DNA of 64,000 bases from Cercospora beticola (Eukaryota > Ascomycota > Dothideomycetes > Mycosphaerellales > Mycosphaerellaceae). The position numbers and the translations under genes were made by a program. How positions within the stretch are numbered: position 1 is the first letter of the stretch; each line of letters starts with the position of its first letter. The notes beneath the pieces were generated by a model. It had not been told where the DNA came from and ran no database searches. It saw only the letters and a list, made by a program, of their open reading frames with translations. The DNA lies in assembly GCF_033473495.1 (NCBI RefSeq), contig NC_088936.1, positions 496,001 through 560,000 on the forward strand, given 5' to 3'. This document shows, one piece after another, positions 1-10,559 of the stretch.

Positions 1-1195
1 GTTCGAAGACAACTTTGTGCTTATCATGCGTTTGATGTTGTTGGAAAGACGCGGTGGACGCGTTCAGCTTCCAAGAGCGAGGGCTTGGCGTAAGTGATTG
101 CGCTAAACCGCGTCGGGCCGCAGCTTCCAAGTGAAGCTCAGAGCGACACTCCTGATCCCACAGCCCCTCATCCCGTCAAGCCTATGTCCTGCGTGCGCAG
201 AACGGCATATCCAGGCCTCCAGCGTCCGAGAAGAATTTCATCCGATCTTGCTTCGCGAAGCGGCCATCTACCGGAGCCCTCTCGTTGCCATGTCTGCGAT
301 TTTTCCGATCTGCATGTAAATGCGAGAGAGACTTTCCAGAATGGCTGTGCTGGCAAGAGATGTCTGCAGATCTCAAGATGAGGTGGGCAAGAGATGGATA
401 CGAGATGGCATAGCATCGAGCATGATGCGTGGAAGCCTTCGGGCATGGCCACGAGTTCGGCCTCCACAGGCAAGAAAGTGGATTGGGTTCATCTAGTGCA
501 ACGATGGGCATCTCTGACAGATTGCTTCAAAAGATTGTACTCGAGGTTGATATCTGACAGCACCCAGGCGTCCAGCCGTGCGGAGAGGAGTGCGCAGTGG
601 AAGCGCAGAGTCGGCTCACGGTGAGAATTGCAAATTCCATGCACTTCCCTGCCGCGCTCCACCGAGGCTCAGCCATGTTATGGGACACCACAGTCTTTTC
701 TCTCAAAAATTTTCAACTTCAGTTGTAGCAACGCGGGCGCCTGCGAGGGCTCAGAGCTCGCGAAGCGTGCAGAGTCTCATGCAAAGGCTCTTGCCAAGAC
801 CTTCACTTAAGGACCATCTTCGCCCACCACAGGCGCACCACAATAATCACCCCCAGCCTCTCCGACAATCTCAAGAATGCCATTACTGGCGCGTCGTCAC
901 TCTCAATACCCTCCAACATCCTCTATTGCGCGAGAGCTGGCGGGCACGACAATTACTTCGCACAATAGGATCCTCACTTGCACAAGCACAATACGGCTAT
1001 TGTCACATGAAACTTCACATTGTCCTTAAGTTAATCAATAGTGAAGGTTCTTCCTATTGTGAATGAGAACCATAAGAGGGCCAACTTTCTCTTCCATTTC
1101 TTCTCTTCTTTGCTAACATTGACGATCACGTACTGCCCCTTCACACCACTTTTGAGACCTTGCTTCCACTTTCTCACACCCATACCAGCCATCCA
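1..1195. other. Left-edge stretch with no supported gene
   Basis: Nothing convincing is seen. Frame +1 is open from base 1 to a TAA at 91-93 (30 codons), which could be the 3' end of a gene lying mostly outside the window, but a stretch this short is expected by chance. The other open frames overlap each other on both strands and resemble nothing. The last part, about 1040-1195, is pyrimidine-rich and probably holds the promoter and leader of the gene starting at 1196. Confidence 0.4.
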
Positions 1196-2206
1196 ATGGA
1201 GCCCTCCACCAACATCGTCTCCAGCACCACGGCAGAGCAGGCCTCGCCAGCGGAGGTGGTCCGCGACCCCTTCACCATCTACATACAGAGCTACCTGACT
1301 CGCCAAGGTCTCGACGAGACCTTCATTCACGAAAATATCTCCTCCCAGGTCATTCTGGACAGCTTCCGCGACATCCAGGATACCGACGTCCCGCCAGCGC
1401 CATCTGGCCCTCGCAACGCCATGCAGAGACAGTCAGACCATGTGTGTACTGGCCACCTGCAGAGATATCTCATTGACAATGGCTTCAAGCCGAATTTCGC
1501 GCGCCAGGTCACCGGCGTTCACATATACAACAGCGTGATCTCGGCGATGCCAGAAGACCTTCTCCCAAAAACACCTTCCGTCAAAGGCACCAAGAAGCCA
1601 GACACTCCAAACGCTCCGTCGAAAGCTTCACGGAAGGACAGTGTTCTCGCCGAAAAATCCACCTCCGAGAGCGACGACGACAGCGAGGACGACATGCCGC
1701 TCAGCCGCAGGCGCGCAAACCGCAACAAATACATCAACGAGGTCCGTTCTGGCCGCATCAGCAAGCACGTCAAGCCAAAGAAACTCGACTTTTCCAAGAA
1801 ATACCACAAGATCCAGACCGCCTGCCTCGCCGACATCGAGCTTTCCGAAGACAGCACCTTCAACTCCCACATCTCATCCAAGGCCTACGACCAGTTTCTC
1901 GCCACTTCCGCCGCCTTTCTCGCAACTCGCTTCGCCGCTGTCAGCGTCACACTTGCTCATGCAGGCCAGAGCGAGAAGGCAGAAGCTTTTGGTCAGTTCG
2001 GCATGGATCTGGTTGGTCCAGCTTTCTACAATGCGTACGTGGCGTATCATGAGCAATGCGAAGACGAAGACGACGACACGATGCTCTATTCCAGAATGGC
2101 GCTGATTGACTGCCTTGACGAGATTCACAACAGATGGAGCGTTGGCGTGTCTTCTACTTTCAAGCATCTGATCGTCGATCACGACATGTGGTGGAGGCAG
2201 AAGTAG
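1196..2206 (+). CDS. Hypothetical protein with acidic/basic linker
   Basis: A single-exon gene of 336 residues that I do not recognise. The ATG at 1196 (MEPSTNIVSS) is preferred over an in-frame ATG at 1160, which would add only a low-complexity Ser/His leader. Residues of about 25-125 look helical (FTIYIQSYLTRQGLDETF, then HLQRYLIDNGFKPNFARQVTG) and could form a small helical domain. A charged linker follows, with an acidic run SESDDDSEDD immediately before a basic run SRRRANRNK, which would suit a nuclear protein. The C-terminal third is again helical with Trp and acidic residues. No catalytic motif or membrane segment is visible. The even, ordered composition and the lack of introns over 1 kb support real coding. 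Function is unknown. Confidence 0.72.
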   Translation: MEPSTNIVSSTTAEQASPAEVVRDPFTIYIQSYLTRQGLDETFIHENISSQVILDSFRDIQDTDVPPAPSGPRNAMQRQSDHVCTGHLQRYLIDNGFKPNFARQVTGVHIYNSVISAMPEDLLPKTPSVKGTKKPDTPNAPSKASRKDSVLAEKSTSESDDDSEDDMPLSRRRANRNKYINEVRSGRISKHVKPKKLDFSKKYHKIQTACLADIELSEDSTFNSHISSKAYDQFLATSAAFLATRFAAVSVTLAHAGQSEKAEAFGQFGMDLVGPAFYNAYVAYHEQCEDEDDDTMLYSRMALIDCLDEIHNRWSVGVSSTFKHLIVDHDMWWRQK

Positions 2207-2564
2207 ATGGCGCTTTGGTGATGAGAGATACAGACACGACGATATGACATGAGAGGTTTTGACTGAGCGAGGCGTTGTGGTACAGCACCGGGCATTGATT
2301 TTTCGGCATTACAGAAAGTTCTGTGCCAACGAGCACGAGATCGATATCACGACCTTCACATTGAGACATTAACAAGTTGTGCATTGATAGAGCACACCAA
2401 TTCAAAAGCCTTCTTCCTATTCTACTGTGTCTCAGCTCTCCAGAAATCTCACTTGCATCTTCAAATTACGAGGTCTGTCACCTCTCAGCGTCCTGCGCCA
2501 ACGAAACGCTCACAAAATGCTTCATCCCCAAATAAAACATTAAATCCATACCTCCCCATCATTC
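2207..2564. other. Convergent intergenic spacer
   Basis: Lies between two genes that converge, so it should hold both 3' untranslated regions and terminators. AT-rich patches with AATAAA-like strings (for example around 2530) would suit polyadenylation signals. Nothing else is seen. Confidence 0.4.
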
Positions 2565-3401
2565 TCAGACCTTCTCACCTTTCCCCTTCGCAGCCATACA
2601 ACTCCTCTTCCCCACAGACCACCACAACTGCACATCATCCCTCCACTTCATCACAACCGGCCGACTAGCCACAGCAAAAACACTCGCCTGCTCTTCCTTC
2701 AACTTATCCTCATGCCCCGAACAACACATCTGACGATATCCCGCCGCCAACTGCGCTTCCAATTCATTCCCCTCCAACATCGTATCCGCTGCAGCACCCA
2801 AAATCCTACTCAACCCGAGCAAATAAGTGTCAATCACATACGGCTTGAAAGTCCAGGTCTCGCACTGCTGCGTGGTAATGTTCGCTGTTGTATCGGCGTA
2901 AACGCATCGGAAACGAGCATAGTGTGTGCTGGGCATGTCGACGGGAGAAGTCATGGGTACGCCGAGTTCGGCGTTGCGAGATCGGAGGGAGATGGAGATG
3001 GGAAGGCGAGAGAGAAGGTCTTTGTAGGCATTTCGGAAAATTGGAGAGAATTGTTTGAGGTGGAAGAGAGCTTCTATATGGCGTTGAGGGAAAGTCGAGG
3101 TACGATGTTGTTGTTGCTGTCCTTTGCTAGCGGCATCGAATTCTTGTCTGGTTTTGGCGAACGCTGCGGAGAGTTCTTCTTGGATGAATTTGATTTCTTG
3201 GTCGATTTGGTAGAAGATGTCTTCGGGCTCGGAGCGGGGAGGTTGATGTTCTTCTTCCGAGGAAGTACGATATCCGGCTGGGCCTGGGAGAGGTCTTGTC
3301 GAGAGGGTTGGAGCTGGAGCTGGAGGTTGATGAGCGGCTCCGCCAGCTCCCATGTGGGATGCCATGCAGGTGAAGCTGGGGATCGAGACGATAAGGGACA
3401 T
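2565..3401 (-). CDS. Hypothetical protein with coiled coil
   Basis: A single-exon gene of 278 residues on the minus strand, not recognised. The N-terminus (MSLIVSIPSFTC) is hydrophobic. An alternative start at 3365 (MASHMGAGG) would remove it, so the true start is uncertain. Residues of about 20-60 are Pro/Gly/Ala-rich and disordered. A predicted coiled coil follows (EDIFYQIDQEIKFIQEELSA). The region after about residue 105 is a mixed helical domain with several Cys, including MCCSGHEDK near the end. No known domain or active site is apparent. It converges with the gene at 1196-2206. It is probably a Dothideomycete-specific protein of unknown function. Confidence 0.6.
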   Translation of the reverse strand: MSLIVSIPSFTCMASHMGAGGAAHQPPAPAPTLSTRPLPGPAGYRTSSEEEHQPPRSEPEDIFYQIDQEIKFIQEELSAAFAKTRQEFDAASKGQQQQHRTSTFPQRHIEALFHLKQFSPIFRNAYKDLLSRLPISISLRSRNAELGVPMTSPVDMPSTHYARFRCVYADTTANITTQQCETWTFKPYVIDTYLLGLSRILGAAADTMLEGNELEAQLAAGYRQMCCSGHEDKLKEEQASVFAVASRPVVMKWRDDVQLWWSVGKRSCMAAKGKGEKV

Positions 3402-4397
3402 GGAAGAACGAACAGGCGAGAAAGTACACCTACACCTACCTCATCAAGAAGAGCAAGGTTTCGGAAAAGCTGGGTCAGAACAAAAGGTGTCTGCCTTCGG
3501 TGTAACTGAGAGGCTTAGTGGGTGGCAGTGTGCATCCTGCAGCAGTCGTGCGACCTCTTACGAGTGATGCGCAGCATGCTGTTGGAAGGTTCTACCTCCG
3601 TACAGAACCAGCTGCGGTCCTGCGCGAAAGTGTGGACCCGCAGTTCCCAGAGCACCCTGGTCGAAACGCAGGACCGGGTGGTCTAGGCCCATGGACCAAG
3701 CGCTTCGTCCAGCAGTCCGCGGGCTCGTATTCGTTCGTTTCGGTGCAGTGTATACGCAGCCCGACCTTCTGCCTGCATGTTCATGCGTGTGATCCTTCGA
3801 CCGTGAGCTGGGTTCTGCATGAACAGCAGCTTTTTGGGTCCCACAGGTGAGTAGGAAGTAGGTTCTGCAGCAAACATCCAATTGCGCGGACGGATGATTG
3901 CCCGGATCCGCCTATATCTCCTGTATTTACAGCAAACACTAGTCGATTGCGCGAAACGCAGAGGAGTGTGAATTGCACTGTATCACAGCTGCTGATAGGT
4001 GGAGCTGTTGTACCACACTGCTCGTGCGGGTCGCTGGCGATCATTGCTGAAGCTTGACATAAGCTGTGAACACCAAGAGCTCATGACCGATGGGACCACG
4101 TTGGAGCCCATGTCGTGAGGAAAGCAGTCAGGCGATCTAATCATTGACGGGACCTTCAGTGGTGACACCGTGTTGTATATTAAGACGCATGTTCGCAATT
4201 GTTGTCTCTACTAAATCGGGGGTAGCTGAGCCCGAGCTGGTGTATATCATGCTGACATCGACGATTTGGGCTGATTGGGCAGCCTAGCGCGGGTGTCAGT
4301 GAGACCAAAGTCGACCGCTCATGCCGAATGGAGTAAGTCAAAGTAGAAATAAATAGCTTTCAAAAAGCATATCTGCCGAGATACGACGCGCCAGCCC
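3402..4397. other. Intergenic stretch, nothing recognised
   Basis: About 1 kb between the start of a minus-strand gene and the end of another. Open frames here are short, overlapping and without recognisable protein character. The part next to 3401 probably holds the promoter of the 2565-3401 gene. Confidence 0.4.
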
Positions 4398-5363
4398 TTA
4401 TTCCTTGGGCTGATCCTCCCACAATACCACACACCTTATCTCAATACTTTCCCTTGGCGGACCTTGGTCATCTGGCAAATTGAACGCACTATGTGGTGCC
4501 CTTCTCGCGACTCCTTCAAGCTTGCTGTCGAAGCACTTGATCAACAGCGCTTCGTCTGGTTTCATATCAGATGGCCAGTACCATTTGTGCTCTGGGCTCG
4601 CCATGACATGCCAGATCTCGAACTCTCTTTCCTTCTTATCCAAGGAGTCTTCTGCTCGCACCTTCATAGGATAGGGTCGAAGGTCAGCCTCTCGCACAGT
4701 CTTGGCATCGCAAACAGCTAGCGGCTGGCGAGTGACGGTCTTCAATGGCTTCCAAAGGTTGATGACTGCCCATCTGCAAGTTTGTGCCTTGGATCGGAAG
4801 TAATCTGCCCCTTCAAACTTGAGTTCTGGCAGCATGAGGTCGGCGCCTCTATATGATTGATCAACGTGCACGTGCATTGCCGGAGTACCGTTCGACTTCC
4901 AAACCTCATCGTCTGGAACATCAGCTGGTATGTGTTCAGCTGCTGGCGTTGGTTCTCGTCGAATAACGTGATGCAAGGCGTAGACGTTGGAAGCACCTGT
5001 ACTGTCAATTGCTCAGTATCTGCCTGTGGAATTGCCAATGACAAGGGCTTACGTTTTCTTAATCAATTCTTCGGCTTCTTTGAGTATGACTTCCTTGACA
5101 GTGTCTTCGTTCTCGAAGGACTCGTGCTTCTGGCCCACTGGACCGGGGTAGTTCAGAAACTGAAAGCCATGCTCATCAATAGTGAAGTGATTATCGGTGC
5201 TGCGCAAGTCTGTGACCTGAACAACCTGCGGAGTGTTCTTCATGCGCTTCGAGCCGACAGTATTAATATACAGAATCTTTGTCTTTTCTCCTGGTGCCGG
5301 TTCGTAGTGGTAATTCATAACAGTTTCGATCGAGCCCTCCGCAGGGGCGGTAGCGTGAGGCAT
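4398..5363 (-). CDS. CmcJ/NvfI-like (GA4-desaturase family) Fe(II)/2-oxoglutarate oxygenase
   Basis: Two exons, complement(join(4398..5001,5053..5363)), give 304 residues. The 51-nt intron (donor GTAAGC, acceptor CAG) joins ELIKKT to TGASNVYALHHVIRRE in frame. The protein matches the fungal CmcJ/'GA4 desaturase' family. These are non-haem iron, 2-oxoglutarate-dependent oxygenases of secondary metabolism that hydroxylate, desaturate or form endoperoxides. Visible ligands are the HxD pair H149/D151 in MHVHVDQS and a distal histidine, H274, in APHSAFNLP. The family's terminal RESIEIR segment is present and probably contacts 2-oxoglutarate. The start at 5363 (MPHATAPAEG) fits family length, whereas the frame further upstream does not resemble the family. 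No other biosynthetic gene lies beside it, so it is either an orphan tailoring enzyme or part of general catabolism. Substrate unknown. Confidence 0.88.
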
Positions 5364-6998
5364 GACTGCGGTCAAGTGGAGGTCGAAAATTGAGCTGTAT
5401 GTCTTGAACGTGTCAAGTTGTGTCAAGTGACGACTTTTGTATGTTGGTCTGATGCCGTGCGCCCTAAAAGCTAAAACGCTTTGTTCAGTGACCACGTTCC
5501 GATAAAGTTAGAAGCTTGCCATATCCCGGTTGTGAAGCTGGGGTAAGTCCCAGCGATGCGACTTGCTTTGTGTGCGATGTGTCACAACTGATTCGTCCTT
5601 CGACGTTTAGGTCCCCCAAGGTTCAACTTTGTTGTCTAGTTGCACTGCAATGACTAGGTCGCTATCGGCTGCTACCTCTGCCGTCTATGCAGTGGCATCG
5701 TCGTTCGGCTGCTGACACTGCCGCCTACGCTGGCAAACGCGATTCGGTCTTGACGTCCCACCGCACTTTTGAGGTCATAGACTCCCTGTCTCACTTCGTA
5801 TAGCTCTTGTATATACGACAATCCTTGCTGTGTGTGCCCGGATTATTAATCACTATTGTGCTCGCATGCTGGCGGAGCATGTCTTTGTAAGCGCTGGCAG
5901 TGGTAGAATTTGGATGCCAGCAGCATATTGCTAGGTAGGCGCATGGCTCGGCGTCGTCGAGAATTCCAACACGGCCGCGCGACAAGAACGACCTTACAAA
6001 GAAGGCCACAAGTATCCAGGTTCGCGTGGCATGGGGGCACACAAGATGGGTGTCACTCTGGTAGCCATGAGTGAAAACTCATTGTGCTTTCCTTCTGACT
6101 CTCGTTGTTGGATGCCCTTGCGACTGGGCCAGCCTAGCGGTGTGTCTACGCATCGTCCTTGCCGAAATGTCTCTGGTTGTGGGGAGATGACAGGCTCAGC
6201 ATTAGAATGCCAGCCTCTGGTTTTCACGTCGTGCATCTGTACGCTAGACCAGTGTTCCTGTCCCCGATGGTGGAAATGTGTATGCTTTGCACCTACCCGA
6301 TGACATTCACGTTGCTGGTCGCTGTAACCTGGACGAACTCGCCCGTAAGAGTGCACTAGATGACTGGTGATTAGCATCCGGCGGACTCCAAGTGTATGCA
6401 ATGAACGACGATAGCCATCCTAAGAGGAGTGGGCACGGTGCTAAAGGCGAATTTGGTTCACGTGGTATATCCGGCTGCCGCGCTGTCCGTCCTTACTCCG
6501 CAGTCTGGTCACGACACGCGTTCCGCAGTGCTGATCACTTCGTGATACTCGCCATGCCATCGTCAAGGGCTATGGTAAGAGCGTTGAAGCAGCCAAGTTC
6601 AGCGACACTGTGCTGTCTGCAATCAGAAGCCGGAGTACGACTGTACCAGATTCGGGCGCCGTTATTGCCATTGACAATCCGATTCTTCCAGTCAGCGGTC
6701 TCGGGTCGTCGTTCAAAGCATGTCGTTGAACCACTGATATCGCATACCCACGGCATTACACTATCAAATGGCTCCGATAGGTTTAAGCTGATCACCTGCA
6801 CTCCAATCACAAGAAGCAAGCCCGACTGACCGACTTCACGCCCTACAAGTACGTTTCACGTGATTTCGGTTGGTCGGCGTCCAGTTGTCAGGTAGTCCGG
6901 CAGTCCCACTCACCCTGTTCCGCTGCCCGCTCCCAAAACGTACAAGCTCTGATCACGCCTTCTGTCGTTGCGCTGACTGGCCATGAACAACCACGAAA
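5364..6998. other. Intergenic stretch between divergent genes
   Basis: A 1.6-kb gap between the oxygenase (minus strand) and sulfite oxidase (plus strand). The edges must carry both promoters. The open frames inside (up to 145 codons) overlap on both strands and have no recognisable character. Confidence 0.4.
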
Positions 6999-8864
6999 AT
7001 GTCGAAATCAGGCCAAATTCGTCTCAAACAACTCATCGGCATCCCGAAAACACTGCTCCACACCCCGAAACCATGTCAGAACCCGATTGGACGGCCTGCT
7101 GGCCCTAGAACGCTGTCGACGAATCACGTCAAGCAAATTGCGCCCGGAGAGGCTCGAAAGAGTGGGTCGAGATATACATCGTCCTTGCTGGTAAAGAGGC
7201 GGGAGAGGTTTTTGCAGTGGAATGGGGTACGCCAGTCTTCTTACTGGAGAAACGCTTCGCACGCTCGACAGTCTGATGCTGAGGGCGTCCTGGCTGTGTT
7301 GTTTGGAGCTTCTGCGGTAGCTGTATTGGCCGCTCCAGTGGTTTCATGGGTCCAAGACAATATCGTCGAAGTTCCTGAGGACGAGGATACCGATGTGAAG
7401 GTCATTGTTGATGAAGAGGCGGACTCCACAACGTTTCGTTTGTCAGAAGTGGTCAAGCATGATCGATCATCTTCGAGCAAATGGGTCATCCATGGTACGT
7501 CTGTATACGACATTACCTCGTTCGTTGAGGCACATCCAGGCGGAGAGGTCATTCTTCGCGCTTGCGGTGGCTCAATCGATCCTTACTGGAAGCTGTTCAG
7601 CATTCACAACAAGCCAGAAGTGAAGCGGATTCTCGACGACTATTACATTGGTGAGCTGGACCAAAGGGATCTGGACAGTCAAGGCAAGATCAATTGGTCT
7701 GGCACTGAGGGCGCTTGTATCGACGATCCATTCAAGGATGACCCAGAGCGCGATCCAGAGCTGATCGTGCGAACACCCAAACCCTGCAATGCAGAGACTC
7801 CTGGCAGGCTTCTTGGCGACTTCATCACTCCTTTGCGACTCTTCTTTGTGAGGCATCATCTCTGGGTGCCGAAAATCGATGCCAGTGAGCATGAGCTGAA
7901 AATCGAGCTGTCCGACGGCGAAGAGGTGTCGTACACTCTCGATGACCTCAAATCAAAATTCCGAGTGCACACGATTACAGCAACTCTGCAGTGCGCAGGA
8001 AATCGCCGAGCGCACATGAACGAATCTCAGCACGGCAAGACTTCTGGTCTTCAGTGGGACATTGGTGCCATTGGTACTGCAGAATTCACAGGCGTTCGTC
8101 TCCGCGACGTCTTGATCGACGCTGGTTACGATGTGGACAAAGCCTGTGCGACGTGTCCGAATGACCCAGACGCGGACCAGCATATCCACTTTTGCGCACC
8201 CTCTGACACATACGAACAAAGCATACCCCTTCAGACAGCATTAAATCCTGCCTCGGACGTCCTGTTGGCCTGGAAGATGAATGGTGAAGAAATGCCCCGC
8301 GATCATGGGGGGCCTTTGAGAGCAATTGTGCCGGGAAGCGTTGCGACGCGCAGCGTGAAGTGGCTCGGGAAAGTTCGCCTGAGCTGTGAAGAGTCTCAAT
8401 CCAATTGGCATGCTCGAGATTATAAGTGTTTCGGGCCAAACGTGCGAGCTTCTGATCTCAAGGCGGAGGACTGGGAGGCCGCACAAAGCATCCAAGAAAT
8501 GCCCGTTCAGAGTGCAATCACCGACATCATGAGATGTGACGATGGCAACGTGCCACTACGCGTGAACGGCTTTGCTTTCAGTGGCGGCGGAAGAAAGATA
8601 GTCCGTGTTGACGTATCTGCAGACGGTGGTCAAACCTGGAGACAAGCTTGTTTGCGTAAAGACGACGCCAAAGGTACCAGAAGATGGGCTTGGACGCAGT
8701 GGACTATCGATTGGCCAAAGGACAAGCTACCACAAGCGAATCCAGTGTTTGTGGTGAAGGCTGTTGACGAGGGCTACAACACTCAGCCGCAGACCTTTGA
8801 TGCGACGTGGAACTTTCGTGGACTCCTGGGAAATGCCTGGCACAAGGTCCCGGTGGAGTTGTAA
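6999..8864 (+). CDS. Sulfite oxidase with N-terminal cytochrome b5 domain
   Basis: An intronless gene of 621 residues. Sulfite oxidase converts sulfite to sulfate with a molybdenum cofactor and passes electrons through a b5 haem to cytochrome c, in the mitochondrial intermembrane space in animals. Residues 1-75 are rich in Arg/Ser/Lys with few acids, as in a mitochondrial presequence. A hydrophobic segment with small residues (about 100-117, AVLFGASAVAVLAAPVV) follows and could be a membrane anchor or sorting signal. The cytochrome b5 domain spans about 145-228, with haem ligands H179 in AHPGG and H203 in FSIHNKPE. The Moco domain follows. C332 in LQCAGNRR is the expected molybdenum-ligating cysteine. 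The C-terminal dimerisation domain includes VRVDVSADGGQTW. The animal-like b5-Moco order separates it from nitrate reductase, which has b5 after Moco plus an FAD domain. Its function is probably sulfite detoxification and sulfur amino-acid breakdown. Confidence 0.95.
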   Translation: MSKSGQIRLKQLIGIPKTLLHTPKPCQNPIGRPAGPRTLSTNHVKQIAPGEARKSGSRYTSSLLVKRRERFLQWNGVRQSSYWRNASHARQSDAEGVLAVLFGASAVAVLAAPVVSWVQDNIVEVPEDEDTDVKVIVDEEADSTTFRLSEVVKHDRSSSSKWVIHGTSVYDITSFVEAHPGGEVILRACGGSIDPYWKLFSIHNKPEVKRILDDYYIGELDQRDLDSQGKINWSGTEGACIDDPFKDDPERDPELIVRTPKPCNAETPGRLLGDFITPLRLFFVRHHLWVPKIDASEHELKIELSDGEEVSYTLDDLKSKFRVHTITATLQCAGNRRAHMNESQHGKTSGLQWDIGAIGTAEFTGVRLRDVLIDAGYDVDKACATCPNDPDADQHIHFCAPSDTYEQSIPLQTALNPASDVLLAWKMNGEEMPRDHGGPLRAIVPGSVATRSVKWLGKVRLSCEESQSNWHARDYKCFGPNVRASDLKAEDWEAAQSIQEMPVQSAITDIMRCDDGNVPLRVNGFAFSGGGRKIVRVDVSADGGQTWRQACLRKDDAKGTRRWAWTQWTIDWPKDKLPQANPVFVVKAVDEGYNTQPQTFDATWNFRGLLGNAWHKVPVEL

Positions 8865-9042
8865 ATGCAGCTTGTGGAGTGACAGCATAGTCCGTGTAGC
8901 CCTTCTCTACAGATGAGAACCCGGGGCTTTGGAAGCAGCGCTTCCAAAAGGCGCTGAGATAGTTTATGATATGACGATAGCCTTAGTCCAGAATGCTGAT
9001 ATTCTCGTAGTCCATTCGATTCATCAATTTGTACGCCGCATC

Positions 9043-9799
9043 TCAAGACAACCCGAAAGAGCCGTAGAACACACAAAGCGCTTTGCTTGCACCTCTCATG
9101 CAATAGTGGGTGACAGGGAGCTTCTCATTCTCCTTGGCATATTTGGCCAGCTGTTGCACATCCGAAGTCCTGGGTAGGTACAGCACGACCTCGTTCGCAA
9201 TCGAGAAAGCATCCCAGAGAGCTTTCATATTGTAAGGCTCCATGTAAGACAGGTCGAAAACATCCCAGTCCGTATACGAAGGTCCTCCCCATGGAGGGCT
9301 GGCGAAGATCACAGCACTCTTTGCAGACGCTTTCAAACGCGCCTTCAGCACGTCGAAAATGTCGCCATGAATCCACCATATCTTCTTCGCAACTCCGTAG
9401 ATCTCGGCATTGTGCTTTGCGCAGGCGAGTGTCTTCGCATCCCTTTCGACTGCGAAGATCTGGCTCCAGCGTCCGGAGAGGGCAAACGCGATCACATTGC
9501 CACCGACTCCAGCAAACGCGTCGATAAGGACTTTCTTCTCCTTGGGCGCGGTTGCCACATGCTCAGCAATCTTTCTGTACTTTCGTCAGTTGTGGTCTCG
9601 TAGCAAATGAAGAGATGTGCTACTTTGCAATTGGCTCGGGTGTCACACCGAACCAGGCATCATCCGTCAACCAGATGCCTTCGTCGTACTTGGAGAAGAT
9701 CGAATTGCGCTGATGCCAGTATTTCTGCAGTTCTTGGGGTACTTCGTCTGCTGATGTGTATGTTTGTACGCCCTCAGGCGGTTCTGTGGCCGATGACAT
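9043..9799 (-). CDS. TGS1: Trimethylguanosine synthase (RNA cap guanine-N2 methyltransferase)
   Basis: Two exons, complement(join(9043..9574,9624..9799)), give 235 residues. The 49-nt intron joins TPEPIAK to KIAEHVATAP in frame. TGS1 adds two methyl groups to the N2 of the m7G cap of snRNA, snoRNA and telomerase RNA, producing the 2,2,7-trimethylguanosine cap. The Rossmann SAM-binding motif DAFAGVGGNVIAFA and the catalytic motif SPPWGGPSY are both intact. The aromatic stretch near the N-terminus (KYWHQRNSIFSKYDEGIWLT) fits the cap-binding part of the family. The length matches the compact fungal form, without the long N-terminal extension of the human enzyme. The start at 9799 (MSSATEPPEG) is chosen; the open frame upstream is not family-like. 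It converges with sulfite oxidase, with only 178 bases between. Confidence 0.95.
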
Positions 9800-10559
9800 T
9801 GTGCGCCTGATGTTTGCGTGGTGGTGTTTCTGTAGACGCGACTGTGGGAATTTGTCGTCGTCACTTCCGCGCATCGGCGTTTGCGTCCCGCGACTTCCGT
9901 GGGTCTCAGTCAACCTCTATCAACCTCCTTCGTTGCCTGCACAACTTCACAGCTGCTGATTGATCCAACAACATCATTTGCCTGTATTGCAAGTGTCCTG
10001 CTTAGACTGTTGGCAGTCTATGTGTCGGCGCGTCAACCACGAGTGACTGGCTCCAGAGCCTCAAGCATACAAACACCGCAAATCCCGTGATCACGCGAAG
10101 GCGGCAACATCAGCCTCAGTGAGGCTCTTTAGACAACTGGCAGACTATCATCTTCTTACTCCTATCAAAGGGAAACTTGAGTTCGAGACGTCAGAAGGCA
10201 TGTCAAGTAGCAGGCATCGCCGGCGACATGCCTCAGAGAGCGATCCGCTGGCAGCGGATAAGCGGTGCTGGCCGTGGGTCAACCCAAGAACTGGTAACGA
10301 GACTCACTACTATTCCATGCTCTCTCCTGCGGAGCTATCAATACGTCCGAAATGGGAGCCTGTGGTTCAGCGCTCGGCATGGAAGATTGAACAAAATCCA
10401 CATCTGGAGGAGTCTGCACTTCGTTCCCTCCAGCGTCAAGGGTGTAGGACCCCATTGAAACACTACTACCCAGAACACGAATGCGACATTCCAAGACGCC
10501 GCTTGCAGTGCATCCGCGAGATACGCCGCTGGCATCGTGATCGACCACTGGTCCTGATC
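9800..10559. other. Divergent intergenic region / possible 5' extension of next gene
   Basis: Lies between TGS1 and the plus-strand gene starting at 10560. The frame of that gene stays open back to about 10119, with in-frame ATGs at 10200 and 10560. The upstream part reads as Arg/His/Pro-rich without a recognisable fold, so it is treated as leader or promoter sequence rather than coding. Confidence 0.35.

Noticed and set aside
1641..2105. 154-codon open frame in a second plus frame
   Set aside because: Shadow of the 1196-2206 gene; Arg/Thr/Ser-rich translation typical of a shifted frame.
10119..10559. Upstream extension of the F-box-like gene
   Set aside because: Begins at GTG and the translation is Arg/His/Pro-rich with no family character; the ATG at 10560 begins exactly at the F-box-like segment.
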